This document shows positions 1-7,215 of a stretch of DNA of 64,000 nt, piece after piece (within the stretch, counting starts at the first letter, position 1; every line of letters starts with the position of its first letter). Origin of the DNA: VGCC01 sp044375955 (GTDB lineage: Bacteria > Actinomycetota > Actinomycetes > S36-B12); contig JBILLS010000001.1 in assembly GCA_044375955.1 (NCBI GenBank), positions 204,599 through 268,598 on the forward strand. The letters are read 5' to 3'. Both the position numbers and the translations under genes were made by a program. The notes beneath the pieces are model-generated. The model worked only from the letters and a program-made list of their open reading frames with translations, was not told the origin of the DNA and did no database searches.

Positions 1-50
1 ACCACGTAGGTGGCGCCACATTCCCTGCAGCGGAACTCGTACGCCGGCAT
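1..50 (-). CDS. FmdB-type zinc ribbon protein, 5' fragment
   Basis: Only the first 16 codons are inside the window; the gene runs off the left edge. The start reads M-P-A-Y-E-F-R-C-R-E-C-G, the typical opening of the FmdB/CxxC small regulatory zinc-ribbon family, with the first CxxC knuckle at residues 8-11. It begins 19 bases after the stop of the gamma-glutamylcyclotransferase-like gene on the same strand, so it is probably the last visible member of that operon. The precise role of FmdB proteins is poorly known. The family call rests on a short stretch but the pattern is distinctive. Confidence 0.72.
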   Translation of the reverse strand, partial: MPAYEFRCRECGATYV

Positions 51-69
51 GTGCTTCAGGTTACCGGCG

Positions 70-516
70 TCACGCGCTATGGCCCTCAAGATACGTGAGC
101 CAGTCACCACCGGGAATGCGCTCACCCCGGTCCTTCGGCCACGGCCACGCGCAGAGCAGTGCCTTCCCGAGGATCGGTCCCCCCGGCGAGGCGTAGATGG
201 AGTGCCAGATCAGGTCGTAGCCCCACTCGACTTCGAGGGTGCCCATGAGATCCCAGAGTTCGTGCGACGGCTGCGCGGTGGCGAGATCGTCCCGCACCCA
301 GTCATCCCCGTGCTCGCGCACCTCGAGCAGGGGCCAGGAACCCGCCGTGGAGGCGAACATGTGACCGCGCACCCAGGCCGGTGCAGGTTCGCCCTCGATC
401 AGTGACGCGATGCGCGGGAAGTTGCTACCGCCCGGGCGCAAAGTTCCGTAGGCGAAGAACTCGATGACGTCGCGATGACCGTGCACCGCGTCGATGGGTC
501 GTGCTGGTGGCGTCAT
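70..516 (-). CDS. gamma-glutamylcyclotransferase-like (AIG2/GGCT fold) protein
   Basis: 148 aa. The motif FFAYGTLRPG at about residues 20-29 is the glycine-rich substrate loop of the GGCT/AIG2 fold, which in characterised members cyclises gamma-glutamyl groups to 5-oxoproline. An acidic stretch (residues 67-78) follows where the family keeps its catalytic glutamate, but I cannot assign that residue firmly. Cytosolic, with no signal peptide. Its ATG overlaps the stop of the upstream secreted-protein gene (ATGA), which suggests translational coupling. The true substrate is not predictable from sequence. Confidence 0.75.
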   Translation of the reverse strand: MTPPARPIDAVHGHRDVIEFFAYGTLRPGGSNFPRIASLIEGEPAPAWVRGHMFASTAGSWPLLEVREHGDDWVRDDLATAQPSHELWDLMGTLEVEWGYDLIWHSIYASPGGPILGKALLCAWPWPKDRGERIPGGDWLTYLEGHSA

Positions 517-1226
517 TGCAGCGCGGAGGCCAACCGATCACCCAGTGTGTCCGTCATGGCGTCGGCATCTGTGACCTGCTTTGCAGTCAGCGCTTGGCCT
601 CGGGTGCCCTCGCTTTCAATCTGCACGATCTGGATGTACTTGCCGAAGTGACGAACAGTCATATACGAGTGATCCACGAATCCACCGGGCCCGGGATTGG
701 TTGTGTCGGCCTTCACCCAGAGGAACGCGTCTCCATCAGCGAACTTCTTCGTGCCGTTCGTCAACGTGGTCGCGAACGGGCCGGGATCGGCATCATCACT
801 ATCCGGCGTTGACTTCTGCTGACCCTCGCACTTCGCGATCTTCTTCATGATCCCCCGGTAGGCAGCCTTGGCCCGTGCCTCGCTCGCGTACACGTGCAGC
901 TCTTGGCTGAGACCGGTGAGGTCGCCGGTCTTCAGCGACATGATCTCCTTGGTAACGAGTGCGGGTGCCCCTTTGCCTTCGACCTCGTTCTCCGCCGAGA
1001 GGTCACACAGCCATGGTGCATCCGGTGTTCCCTTATCCGAGGTCGTGACCCCGAAGGTGCTCATCCGTGGCCCCGTGACGCCGATCTCCGTGGCGTCCGC
1101 CTTGGTCACCATGAGTGGGTAGATGGTGGCGACCGTGGACGCGGAGAGGTCGGAGGCCTGCGCGGGCCCAGCACCGGCAACCAGGAGTGCGGCAGAACCG
1201 AGGGCGGCGAGGGAACGGATACGCCT
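513..1226 (-). CDS. secreted/extracellular sensor-domain-like protein with apparent start-codon lesion
   Basis: An ATG-initiated frame would start at 1112, but that removes an obvious signal peptide. The open frame continues upstream to 1226 and encodes a basic N-terminus, a hydrophobic core (LAALGSAALLVAGAG) and an AQA cleavage site. A strong Shine-Dalgarno AAGGAG lies at 1231-1236, and four bases downstream, where ATG is expected, the codon is AGG (1224-1226). No ATG, GTG or TTG occurs in frame between the Shine-Dalgarno and 1112. The mature part (about 200 aa) holds two cysteines and loosely resembles PknH-type extracellular sensor domains; that likeness is my inference. Full length would be 237 codons. 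Possible causes are a real mutation, a non-canonical start (ATC at 1218-1220) or a base-call error. Confidence 0.6.
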   Translation of the reverse strand, partial: RRIRSLAALGSAALLVAGAGPAQASDLSASTVATIYPLMVTKADATEIGVTGPRMSTFGVTTSDKGTPDAPWLCDLSAENEVEGKGAPALVTKEIMSLKTGDLTGLSQELHVYASEARAKAAYRGIMKKIAKCEGQQKSTPDSDDADPGPFATTLTNGTKKFADGDAFLWVKADTTNPGPGGFVDHSYMTVRHFGKYIQIVQIESEGTRGQALTAKQVTDADAMTDTLGDRLASALQ

Positions 1227-1230
1227 GGTG

Positions 1231-1236
1231 CTCCTT
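1231..1236 (-). promoter_or_regulatory. Shine-Dalgarno AAGGAG upstream of the lesioned start
   Basis: On the minus strand this reads AAGGAG, then CACC, then AGG CGT ATC. The spacing would be normal if AGG were ATG, so it fixes the intended start of the secreted protein at 1226 rather than at the downstream ATG at 1112. Confidence 0.6.
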
Positions 1237-1278
1237 ACGTGGTGATCGACATCGAGATTATCTATCTCGACCTTATGG

Positions 1279-1872
1279 TCATGTGGTGACCCAGGTGGTG
1301 AACGCCGCGAAGAGCAGGAACCGTGTCAGCCGCCCCAGGAACACAGCCGGGTAGAAGATCTTCACCGGGACGCCGAGGGCACCGGATACCACACCCGCCA
1401 CGTCGAAGGCCGGAAACGGTGGCGCGGACACCAGGAACAACACCACGAAGGCGCGCACCGGATGCGCCAGCTGCTTTGCCATCCAGTTCGCGAATTTCGT
1501 TCCTTCGAATGTGCCCTTGCCGGCGCGGCCGGCCAGGTACCCCGATGTCTCACCGAGCGTGGCGCCTGCCGCGGTGGTGATGGCCACCAACCACGGCATC
1601 GACGTGGTCTCCATCATCTGCAGGATGATCGGGTTGTAGGGGATCGGGACGGCGACGGTGAAGTTGGTGAAGAAGGCCAAGAGGAAAGACCCGAGGAATA
1701 CGGACCCTTCGAGGCCACGGAAGAACTCCTGGACCGCGGGCAACCCGATCACCCAGTAGGCGAAGACATTGAGGGCAAGCAGGGCGAGCAGTGCTGCGCC
1801 GAGACGAATCCACGAGCGCTTGCGCCGTTCGACGACGGGGGCTTCCGACGACGGGTTCTCGTCGGGATCCAT
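1279..1872 (-). CDS. VTT/DedA-like (SNARE-associated) membrane protein
   Basis: 197 aa with a short cytosolic N-terminus, a first transmembrane segment at about residues 24-44, a second hydrophobic block around 60-78, then a re-entrant-like segment and two C-terminal hydrophobic segments. The arrangement and the ending (residues 140-190: V-L-F-L-V-S-A-P-P-F-P-A-F-D-V-A-G) match the VTT domain seen in DedA and TVP38 proteins, which are linked to lipid scrambling or membrane homeostasis. It follows the 44-aa CxxC gene by nine bases in the same operon. No more specific subfamily is assignable. Confidence 0.7.
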   Translation of the reverse strand: MDPDENPSSEAPVVERRKRSWIRLGAALLALLALNVFAYWVIGLPAVQEFFRGLEGSVFLGSFLLAFFTNFTVAVPIPYNPIILQMMETTSMPWLVAITTAAGATLGETSGYLAGRAGKGTFEGTKFANWMAKQLAHPVRAFVVLFLVSAPPFPAFDVAGVVSGALGVPVKIFYPAVFLGRLTRFLLFAAFTTWVTT

Positions 1873-1881
1873 GGAGCGACC

Positions 1882-2016
1882 CTAGTTCGCGGACTCCACT
1901 GCGGTGTCGGCCTCGGCGCGCTGCTCCTCGCGACGGTGCTTCCACACCATGCCACCGAGGACGGCCAATGCCGCGGGCATCACACTCGCCCCGGCCTGGA
2001 TGCATTGCACGCACAT
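1882..2016 (-). CDS. 44-aa CxxC membrane-associated miniprotein
   Basis: The protein opens with MCVQC (a CxxC at residues 2-5), continues with a hydrophobic stretch (about residues 7-25) and ends in a charged Lys/Arg/Glu-rich tail. It looks like a single-pass or membrane-anchored small protein with an N-terminal thiol pair. Its ATG lies one base from the TGA of the Lgt-like gene (TGACATG), which argues for coupled translation and a shared function. I chose the internal ATG rather than an upstream start inside the Lgt-like gene because of this junction. I recall similar MCxxC small proteins in actinobacteria, but no function is known to me. Confidence 0.68.
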   Translation of the reverse strand: MCVQCIQAGASVMPAALAVLGGMVWKHRREEQRAEADTAVESAN

Positions 2017-2017
2017 G

Positions 2018-2872
2018 TCAGTTCTCCGACGTCGTGGAGGGGCTGGAGGTTCCCACGGCGGCAGCAGCCGCGGTCTCCTCGCGGTGCCGACGCAGGGAGG
2101 ACCACACAACCCAGATGCCGAACAGGGTCAGTAGGGCCGTCATGTACTGGGCCCCGGTGAGTCCGTAGAGCCGCTCGTCGTTGATGCGCACGAAGTCGGT
2201 GAGGAAACGCGCGATCCCGTACATGATCGCGAAGCTGCCCGCCATCACGCCCGCGGGCACGTTCTTCTTGTCGAGGTAGAGCAGCACCAGGATGATCGGG
2301 ATCAACCACAGGAACTCGTAAAGCGCAGCGTTGTGGTACGTGACGCCCACTTCGAGCGGGCCCTCAATGACGGTGCCACCGGTGTAAGTCCAACCGAGGA
2401 AGAAGTCGGTGGGACCACCGAGGTGCTCACCAACCGCGACGCAGCCGAGTCGTCCGATCATCTGGCCGACCGCGAGACCCAGCACTGCGCCGTCGAGCAG
2501 TTCCCAACGCCGATCCTTCGGCCACTTACGCGTGAACAGGGGAGCGAGCAGGACCGCGGTGACGAACCCGCCGGTGAACTGCAGTCCGCCATCCCACACC
2601 GCGATGACGTCGATCGGGGATTGGATTTCCTCCAGGTGGGTGACAACCCAGAGCAAACGCGCACCGACGAAGCCGATGCCGACGAGGATGAGCCCGACCT
2701 TCTCGGTCTCCGAGCGGGGGATTCCGTACCGCTGGTTACGCCGCGCCGCGACGTAGATGCCGACGATCACACCGATCGCGACGAACAACCCGAAGGTCAT
2801 CAGGCGCAGGGGGCCGATCTCGATCGCGGGGAACGTGGGGAACGAGATACCGGCCGCGATGCTCATCATCAC
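2018..2872 (-). CDS. Lgt-like (prolipoprotein diacylglyceryl transferase family) membrane protein
   Basis: 284 aa, polytopic, with the Lgt fold. The signature helix reads GRLGCVAVGEHLG (near residues 140-152), an Arg is present in the late motif YGIARFLTDFVR, and there are about seven hydrophobic segments. Canonical Lgt carries phosphatidylglycerol diacylglyceryl to the lipobox cysteine. Two positions differ from the classical enzyme: the usual FHGG loop is FTGG here, and the Asn after GRxG is Cys. It sits between two tiny cysteine proteins under a palindromic operator rather than in a housekeeping context, so it may be a divergent Lgt homologue. I therefore give no gene symbol. Confidence 0.78.
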   Translation of the reverse strand: MMMSIAAGISFPTFPAIEIGPLRLMTFGLFVAIGVIVGIYVAARRNQRYGIPRSETEKVGLILVGIGFVGARLLWVVTHLEEIQSPIDVIAVWDGGLQFTGGFVTAVLLAPLFTRKWPKDRRWELLDGAVLGLAVGQMIGRLGCVAVGEHLGGPTDFFLGWTYTGGTVIEGPLEVGVTYHNAALYEFLWLIPIILVLLYLDKKNVPAGVMAGSFAIMYGIARFLTDFVRINDERLYGLTGAQYMTALLTLFGIWVVWSSLRRHREETAAAAAVGTSSPSTTSEN

Positions 2873-2937
2873 TCCAGGGTAGGGGGCCGTCCCCGTGGCG
2901 GCGCAGGCCCAGTGCGGGACCCGGGTGGGTCAGTTGC

Positions 2938-3054
2938 TCAGCGGCAGGTGCACTGGCGCTCAGGCGGCACGTTCGCCATGACCTCGGCCGCGTGCTCGCC
3001 ACAGCCGGTCCATGTGACTTTGCCGCAGGAACGGCACTGGGCGGGGCTACACAT
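2938..3054 (-). CDS. 38-aa six-cysteine miniprotein (CGKxTWxGCGxH type)
   Basis: Residues include C2, C7, C10, C18, C35 and C37 plus H21, arranged as CxxCGK, TWTGCGEH and a terminal CTCR. This looks like a compact metal-binding or thiol protein. I recall actinobacterial small proteins with the same CGK/TW/GCG/H pattern, so this is a real gene although very short. It starts 44 bases downstream of the 18-bp palindrome and 65 bases before the Lgt-like gene, making it the first cistron of the operon. GAGG lies upstream of the ATG. Metal specificity (copper, zinc) is not deducible. Confidence 0.72.
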   Translation of the reverse strand: MCSPAQCRSCGKVTWTGCGEHAAEVMANVPPERQCTCR

Positions 3055-3097
3055 CGTCACTCCTCATGCTGCACGGTGTCACCATCGAAGTAATCAG

Positions 3098-3115
3098 CAT
3101 ACCCCATGGGGTATG
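3098..3115. promoter_or_regulatory. 18-bp perfect palindrome, probable operator (CsoR/CstR-like)
   Basis: CATACCCCATGGGGTATG is a perfect inverted repeat. C-tract/G-tract dyads of the type TACCC...GGGTA are typical sites for DUF156 (CsoR/CstR/FrmR) repressors, which respond to copper or sulfane sulfur. On the minus strand the right half overlaps a TATGCT -10-like hexamer (3096-3101), so a bound repressor would block transcription of the miniprotein/Lgt-like operon. No regulator gene of this family is visible in the window. Confidence 0.6.
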
Positions 3116-3152
3116 TGACACCTGATCATCGGGCGCACCGGAATCCTCGCCG

Positions 3153-4955
3153 TTACGGATTCACCCGATAGAAGTAGCGCTCCTTCAGCGGTCCGTACTC
3201 CCCCTTCTTCGGTGCCCGCACCAGCACCTCGACACCGACCGGCTGGTCAGCGTCGACGTCGATGAACGTTCCCTGGGAGTTCACGATGACCGAGCAGCGC
3301 GTCCCCACCACACCATCGGCGGGAGCCAGGCGGAGGAGCAGCGCGCAGGATGCGGTGACCGTGGCGGATTGCTTCGCATTGGTCTTGAGTGTCGCGGGTG
3401 CGAAGCGCGTCATGCCCAGCTCGAGTGACTTCGGAGCCTTCCAGCGCGTGATCACCTTCTGCTCCTTACCGACGACGACGTCCACCGCGACTTCCTTCGT
3501 GGCGCCTTCCGGCGTGGTGATGATCACGATGATGCGTTCTTCACCCCGGAAACCCGGATCGGGCGTGAAGATGACTTCGCCATTGCGGACTTCCGCGGTG
3601 CCGTTCTTCGGCTCTTCGACATCGGTGATGGTTGAACCCGGCGGAATGTTTGGAATGGCGTTGCGGTCGATCACGGTGGGTCGATCCGCGGGGACTTCTT
3701 CAACGGTGTTGGTCGGTGTCGGGGTCGGGCTCGCGGTGGGGGTCGCAGTGGGGCTTGCCGTCGGTGACGGAGACGCAGTGGGAGTCACGGTCGCTGTCGG
3801 TGATGCGGTCACGGTGGGACTCGGAGAGGGACTGCTGGTTGTTGTGGGAGACGGGCTCGCCGTGGGCGTCACCGATCCGGTGGGTGATGCAGTGGGGCTC
3901 GCGGTCGCCGTTGCGGTGGGACTGGCGGTCGGGCTTGCCGACGGCGATCCTGTGGGTGAGGAAGTCACGGTGGGGGAGGGTGACGCGCTCGATTGGAAAC
4001 TCAACCGCTCGGTTCCCACTTCGCAGTTGTTGTTCAGGATCGATGCGCCGGCGGGCCAGTTCAATCCCTTGAAGCCCTCGAACGGCGGGATGATGTCGCC
4101 CCAATTGGGAGCCGGGAACAACCCACCGGTGTGCGAGTCATGACCGTTCCGCTGCGTCACGGACTGCGTGCTGACCGTGATCTCGTTGTAGGGATTGCGC
4201 GTGCTGCTCGTCGCGTGGCAGATCACCACCTTGCCTTCGGGAGCTTTGGGAATCGTCGTTTCCGTCGGATCCGGGTCAGGTACATCGGCCGTGGTGATGA
4301 TGTCTGCGGCGATCCACAATTGATACTGCGGGAACCCGCTACGGCGCACCTGCGTGAGCGTGATCGACTCCACCTCTTGTGTCGGTGACATCCAGATCGA
4401 CGCACCATCGGTGTCGCTGCCGTTTCCGATGACGGTGCTCGTCGTCGCATCCCAGCGCGGGATGTCCGTGCCGGTCGCGGTGTAGTTGAAACCATCGTGC
4501 ACCCAGTCGTTGGCGTCGACGGTCCGGCCCGACGGCGTCGTGCCGCTGACCACCACGTCTTCGGCATCGACGTCACCGAGAGCGAATGCCCATGTCCCGG
4601 GCACCGGTGGTGAGTCAAAGGTGATCGTGAGTGTGCCGCGGGGCTTTCCGCTGGCGATCGCACTGGAGAGGTAGGTCTTTCCCGTCGATGATCCGAAGTA
4701 CGCGCCGAACTCGGAACGCGTGGTGAGTGTGGCACTCCTCGCGACTGAGAGTGATGCATCGGTCGATGTGAAGGTGGCACTCGGGAAGATCGTTCCGCTG
4801 AATGTGATGAACCCGTTGGTGGGCGGTGAGTTGACCGCGAACTCCCCGTAGGCGCCGGTGCCGTCGGCCGCGTTCGACAGCGGCATGAGGGCGAGCGTTG
4901 CTCCCGCACTTACCGCGGTTGCAGCCAGGAATGTGATCAGGGTGCGCGACTTCAT
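3153..4955 (-). CDS. secreted Ser/Thr/Pro-rich surface protein with Ig-like domain
   Basis: 600 aa. The Sec signal peptide covers about residues 1-29 (cleavage near SNA/AD). Next is a beta-rich N-terminal domain (about 35-225), then a module holding VICHATSS, GHDSHTGG and WGDIIPPF (about 245-310) that I recall from actinobacterial surface proteins. A 100-residue Ser/Pro/Thr linker follows (about 318-417), then an Ig/cadherin-like domain (about 425-495) and a C-terminal beta domain with two cysteines. There is no LPXTG sorting signal and no C-terminal transmembrane segment, so attachment is unclear. It is divergent from the menaquinone-reductase-like gene, with about 100 bases between starts. 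A stalk-like extracellular role is inferred. Confidence 0.8.
   Translation of the reverse strand: MKSRTLITFLAATAVSAGATLALMPLSNAADGTGAYGEFAVNSPPTNGFITFSGTIFPSATFTSTDASLSVARSATLTTRSEFGAYFGSSTGKTYLSSAIASGKPRGTLTITFDSPPVPGTWAFALGDVDAEDVVVSGTTPSGRTVDANDWVHDGFNYTATGTDIPRWDATTSTVIGNGSDTDGASIWMSPTQEVESITLTQVRRSGFPQYQLWIAADIITTADVPDPDPTETTIPKAPEGKVVICHATSSTRNPYNEITVSTQSVTQRNGHDSHTGGLFPAPNWGDIIPPFEGFKGLNWPAGASILNNNCEVGTERLSFQSSASPSPTVTSSPTGSPSASPTASPTATATASPTASPTGSVTPTASPSPTTTSSPSPSPTVTASPTATVTPTASPSPTASPTATPTASPTPTPTNTVEEVPADRPTVIDRNAIPNIPPGSTITDVEEPKNGTAEVRNGEVIFTPDPGFRGEERIIVIITTPEGATKEVAVDVVVGKEQKVITRWKAPKSLELGMTRFAPATLKTNAKQSATVTASCALLLRLAPADGVVGTRCSVIVNSQGTFIDVDADQPVGVEVLVRAPKKGEYGPLKERYFYRVNP
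3703..3998 (-). repeat. Ser/Pro/Thr low-complexity coding repeat
   Basis: Short degenerate tandem units encoding S-P-T-A, S-P-S-P-T and T-A-S-P form an extended proline-rich linker of the 600-aa secreted protein. Opposite-strand reading gives Gly/Val-rich artefacts. Such tracts often vary in length between strains. Confidence 0.85.
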
Positions 4956-5055
4956 GGGGGGTCACGGTAGTCACCCGCACACGGAGCTGATCACCCCCGT
5001 CCGAGAGACGTCCCCGGCTGCGGTCACACGCATCCCAGGGGAGAATGTGGGGATC

Positions 5056-6306
5056 ATGAACGAGATCGGCACGGATGTCCTCGTCGTCGGTGCCGGTCCC
5101 GCTGGGTCCGCCACCGCAGCGTGGTGCGCCCGCTACGGACTCGACGTGCTGCTCGTGGATGCGGAACAGTTTCCCCGCGACAAGCCCTGCGGTGATGGGC
5201 TCACCCCGCGGGCGATCGCGGAGCTCCAGGCCCTGGGACTGTCCGAGTGGCTCGAGGGTCGTGCCCGCAATTTCGGCCTGCGCGCGGCCGGGTTCGGACA
5301 GGAGCTGTATCTGCCATGGCCGGGGGGAAACCTCCCGGACTTCGGTGGTGCGGCCCCGCGCCTGGAACTCGACGACGCCATCCGCACGGTCGCCCTGGAG
5401 TCCGGTGCACGCTCGATGGAGGGGTATCGCGCGACGGATGTGGTGATCGAGAACGGTCAGGTGCGTGGTGTCGTGTTCGCGACGGCTGCGAAGGAGACGG
5501 TCACGATCACCTGCCGCCGGCTCGTGGTGGCCGACGGTGCGCGATCGCAGCTCGGGCGCATGCTCGGTCGTGAGTGGCATCGCTCCACTGCCTACGGCGT
5601 CGCGGCCCGCGCCTATATCAAGTCCCATCGCAGCGACGATCCGTGGATCTCCTCGCACCTGGAACTACGCGGGGAGACGCATGAGCTGCTTTCCGGATAC
5701 GGATGGATCTTCCCGCTCGGCGACGGTGAAGTGAACATCGGTGTCGGAACGTTGGCCACCGCCAAGAACCCGGCCGATGTCAACCTGCGCTCCCTGCTCA
5801 CCCACTACGCGTCGCAGCAGCGCGAGACCTGGGAACTCGAGGGTGACGTGCGGGCGCCGTGGTCGGCGCTGCTGCCGATGGGTGGTGCGGTCAGTGGTGT
5901 CGCGGGACCGAATTGGGTGCTCGTCGGTGACGCAGCCGGGTGCGTCAACCCGCTCAACGGCGAGGGAATCGACTACGGGCTCGAGACCGGCCACCTCGCG
6001 GCGCAACTGATTGCGTCCACGATTCCGAATGCCGCCCTCAACTACGACGATCGCTGGCCATCCATCCTTCGCGAGAACTACGGCCTCGCCTTCTCCATTG
6101 CACGTCGTCTGGCGACCCTGCTGACAGTCCCCGGCTTCCTCACCACCTTCGGGCCGGTGGGGATGCGTTCGCGTTTCCTGATGACGATCGCGCTGCGCGT
6201 GATGGGCAACCTGGTGACCCCCGAGGACCGGGATGCCACCGCACGGCTGTGGCGCACGGCGGGACGGGCCAGCATCCGGTTCGACGACCGGCCACCCTTC
6301 AGTTAG
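5056..6306 (+). CDS. geranylgeranyl reductase family FAD protein, MenJ-like
   Basis: 416 aa. The N-terminal Rossmann motif VVGAGPAGSATA (residues 8-19) binds FAD; PRDKPCGDG (about 41-49) and VLVGDAAGCVNPLNGEGI (about 290-310) are hallmark motifs of the geranylgeranyl reductase/menaquinone reductase family. In mycobacteria MenJ saturates one isoprenyl unit of menaquinone at the membrane. I chose ATG 5056 over longer in-frame starts because those lie within the divergent signal-peptide gene and the FAD motif normally begins at the N-terminus. A role in isoprenoid side-chain reduction is likely; the exact substrate (quinone, archaetidyl or polyprenyl lipid) is not shown. Confidence 0.85.
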   Translation: MNEIGTDVLVVGAGPAGSATAAWCARYGLDVLLVDAEQFPRDKPCGDGLTPRAIAELQALGLSEWLEGRARNFGLRAAGFGQELYLPWPGGNLPDFGGAAPRLELDDAIRTVALESGARSMEGYRATDVVIENGQVRGVVFATAAKETVTITCRRLVVADGARSQLGRMLGREWHRSTAYGVAARAYIKSHRSDDPWISSHLELRGETHELLSGYGWIFPLGDGEVNIGVGTLATAKNPADVNLRSLLTHYASQQRETWELEGDVRAPWSALLPMGGAVSGVAGPNWVLVGDAAGCVNPLNGEGIDYGLETGHLAAQLIASTIPNAALNYDDRWPSILRENYGLAFSIARRLATLLTVPGFLTTFGPVGMRSRFLMTIALRVMGNLVTPEDRDATARLWRTAGRASIRFDDRPPFS

Positions 6307-6318
6307 GCCGCCCCTCTC

Positions 6319-6336
6319 GTTATCACTTCTGATAAC
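6319..6336. promoter_or_regulatory. inverted repeat GTTATCA-N4-TGATAAC
   Basis: Perfect 7-bp arms with a 4-base centre lie 12 bases after the MenJ-like stop and 63 bases before the HTH gene start. There is no following T tract, so an operator for the HTH gene (possible autoregulation) fits better than a terminator. The regulator is not proven. Confidence 0.45.
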
Positions 6337-6399
6337 TTCCTAGAGCCGGGGCACCCGCGGGTGTTGGCGGCCCCGCACATGGGTCATCGGGGGTACGGC

Positions 6400-6843
6400 A
6401 TGGTTCTCCGCTTCCGCAACGTGGACGCAGATCCGAGTGACCCTGTGCGCACGTGGCCATATGAAGCTCTGGTGACAGCAATCGAACGCGGCCTTGTGCC
6501 GGACTGGCTTCCGATCTTCGACGAGTTCAAGCGAGACCCGTGGGGACCTGTCTCACGCAAGGTCGAGCGCTATCTGTCCTACGCACCGAAGAATGGTTTC
6601 ACAACACTGTTCCGTCTCGCGATCGATCGTGCGCGTAGCAATGCCGAGAAGCGCGAGCGAGCTGAAGTCGCCGAACGGGTGCGGAAAGCAATCGCATCGA
6701 GCGGTCTCACAGCAGCGCAGTTCGCAGAAAGAATCGGAACCTCGGCGTCGCGGTTGAGCACCTACGCCACGGGATCGGTCATGCCTTCCGCACACATGCT
6801 TGTCCGCGTCGAGTATGTGGGGCGCAGAAGCCGCAGGGACTAG
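6400..6843 (+). CDS. XRE-like helix-turn-helix protein
   Basis: 147 aa from ATG 6400, which is preceded by a GGGGG tract; longer in-frame starts exist at 6361 and 6379. The N-terminal part (VLRFRNVDADPSDPV, WPYEALVTAIERG) is a conserved domain I recall from actinobacterial regulators. The C-terminal part (about residues 80-140: E-R-V-R-K-A-I-A-S-S-G-L-T, then F-A-E-R-I-G-T-S-A-S-R-L-S-T-Y) is a Cro/XRE-type HTH. It is cytosolic and probably binds DNA. Its stop overlaps the convergent stop of the monooxygenase-like gene. An inverted repeat sits just upstream. The target genes are unknown. Confidence 0.75.
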   Translation: MVLRFRNVDADPSDPVRTWPYEALVTAIERGLVPDWLPIFDEFKRDPWGPVSRKVERYLSYAPKNGFTTLFRLAIDRARSNAEKRERAEVAERVRKAIASSGLTAAQFAERIGTSASRLSTYATGSVMPSAHMLVRVEYVGRRSRRD

Positions 6844-7214
6844 AGCGCCCAGTCCTCGGTCAACGACTCCTCCTGCAGCGTCATCCGCAGCGGTTGGGTG
6901 CGCAGCACCGCTGGGGGTGAGGCCAGGAGCGGGGGCATCGACTGCATGAGGCCGGCGAATCCGCTCGACGCACGGTGCGCCTCTTCCGCGTCCTCGTCCT
7001 TGAACACCTCGAATAACCACACCAGGTTCACGTCATCCGGGTCGATGGAGATCATGAACACCTCGGTGCCGGGTTCCTCACGGAGGCCATCGGCGTAGGT
7101 GTTGAGGTGATCCAACAGCGCGGGCCGCATGCCGTCGTTCGCGTTCAGGCGCACCAGCAGGGATCGCCGCCCAGGCAGCAGGATCTGCGTCGGCTCCTCA
7201 TCGAAGTCCGCCAT
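6840..7214 (-). CDS. antibiotic biosynthesis monooxygenase (ABM)-like domain protein
   Basis: 124 aa. The pattern VRLNANDGMRPALLDHLNTYADG..EPGTEVFMISID...VNLVWLFEVFKDEDAEEAH is the dimeric alpha/beta-barrel ABM fold, in which small quinone monooxygenases and heme-degrading enzymes are found. The start ATG lies one base from the stop of the GDP-fucose synthase gene (TGACATG), so the two genes are cotranscribed. I chose this start over a far upstream in-frame one inside the fucose synthase gene. Function is unknown; its link to the glycan locus may be positional only. Confidence 0.75.
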   Translation of the reverse strand: MADFDEEPTQILLPGRRSLLVRLNANDGMRPALLDHLNTYADGLREEPGTEVFMISIDPDDVNLVWLFEVFKDEDAEEAHRASSGFAGLMQSMPPLLASPPAVLRTQPLRMTLQEESLTEDWAL

Positions 7215-7215
7215 G

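Noticed and set aside
3703..3998. Possible CRISPR or DNA-level tandem array
   Set aside because: Repeat units are short, degenerate, in frame and code for S/P/T linker; no spacers of uniform length.
3262..4143. 293-aa plus-strand open frame rich in Gly/Val/Ala
   Set aside because: It is the antisense of the Ser/Pro/Thr linker of the secreted protein; the repetitive composition is a mirror artefact.
4858..5055. N-terminal extension of the MenJ-like protein
   Set aside because: It overlaps the divergent signal peptide gene and puts 66 unlike residues before the FAD loop, which normally starts the protein.
4615..5658. 347-aa minus-strand open frame spanning the divergent promoter
   Set aside because: It crosses both the secreted-protein signal region and the MenJ-like gene and has no domain; both overlapped genes are far better supported.
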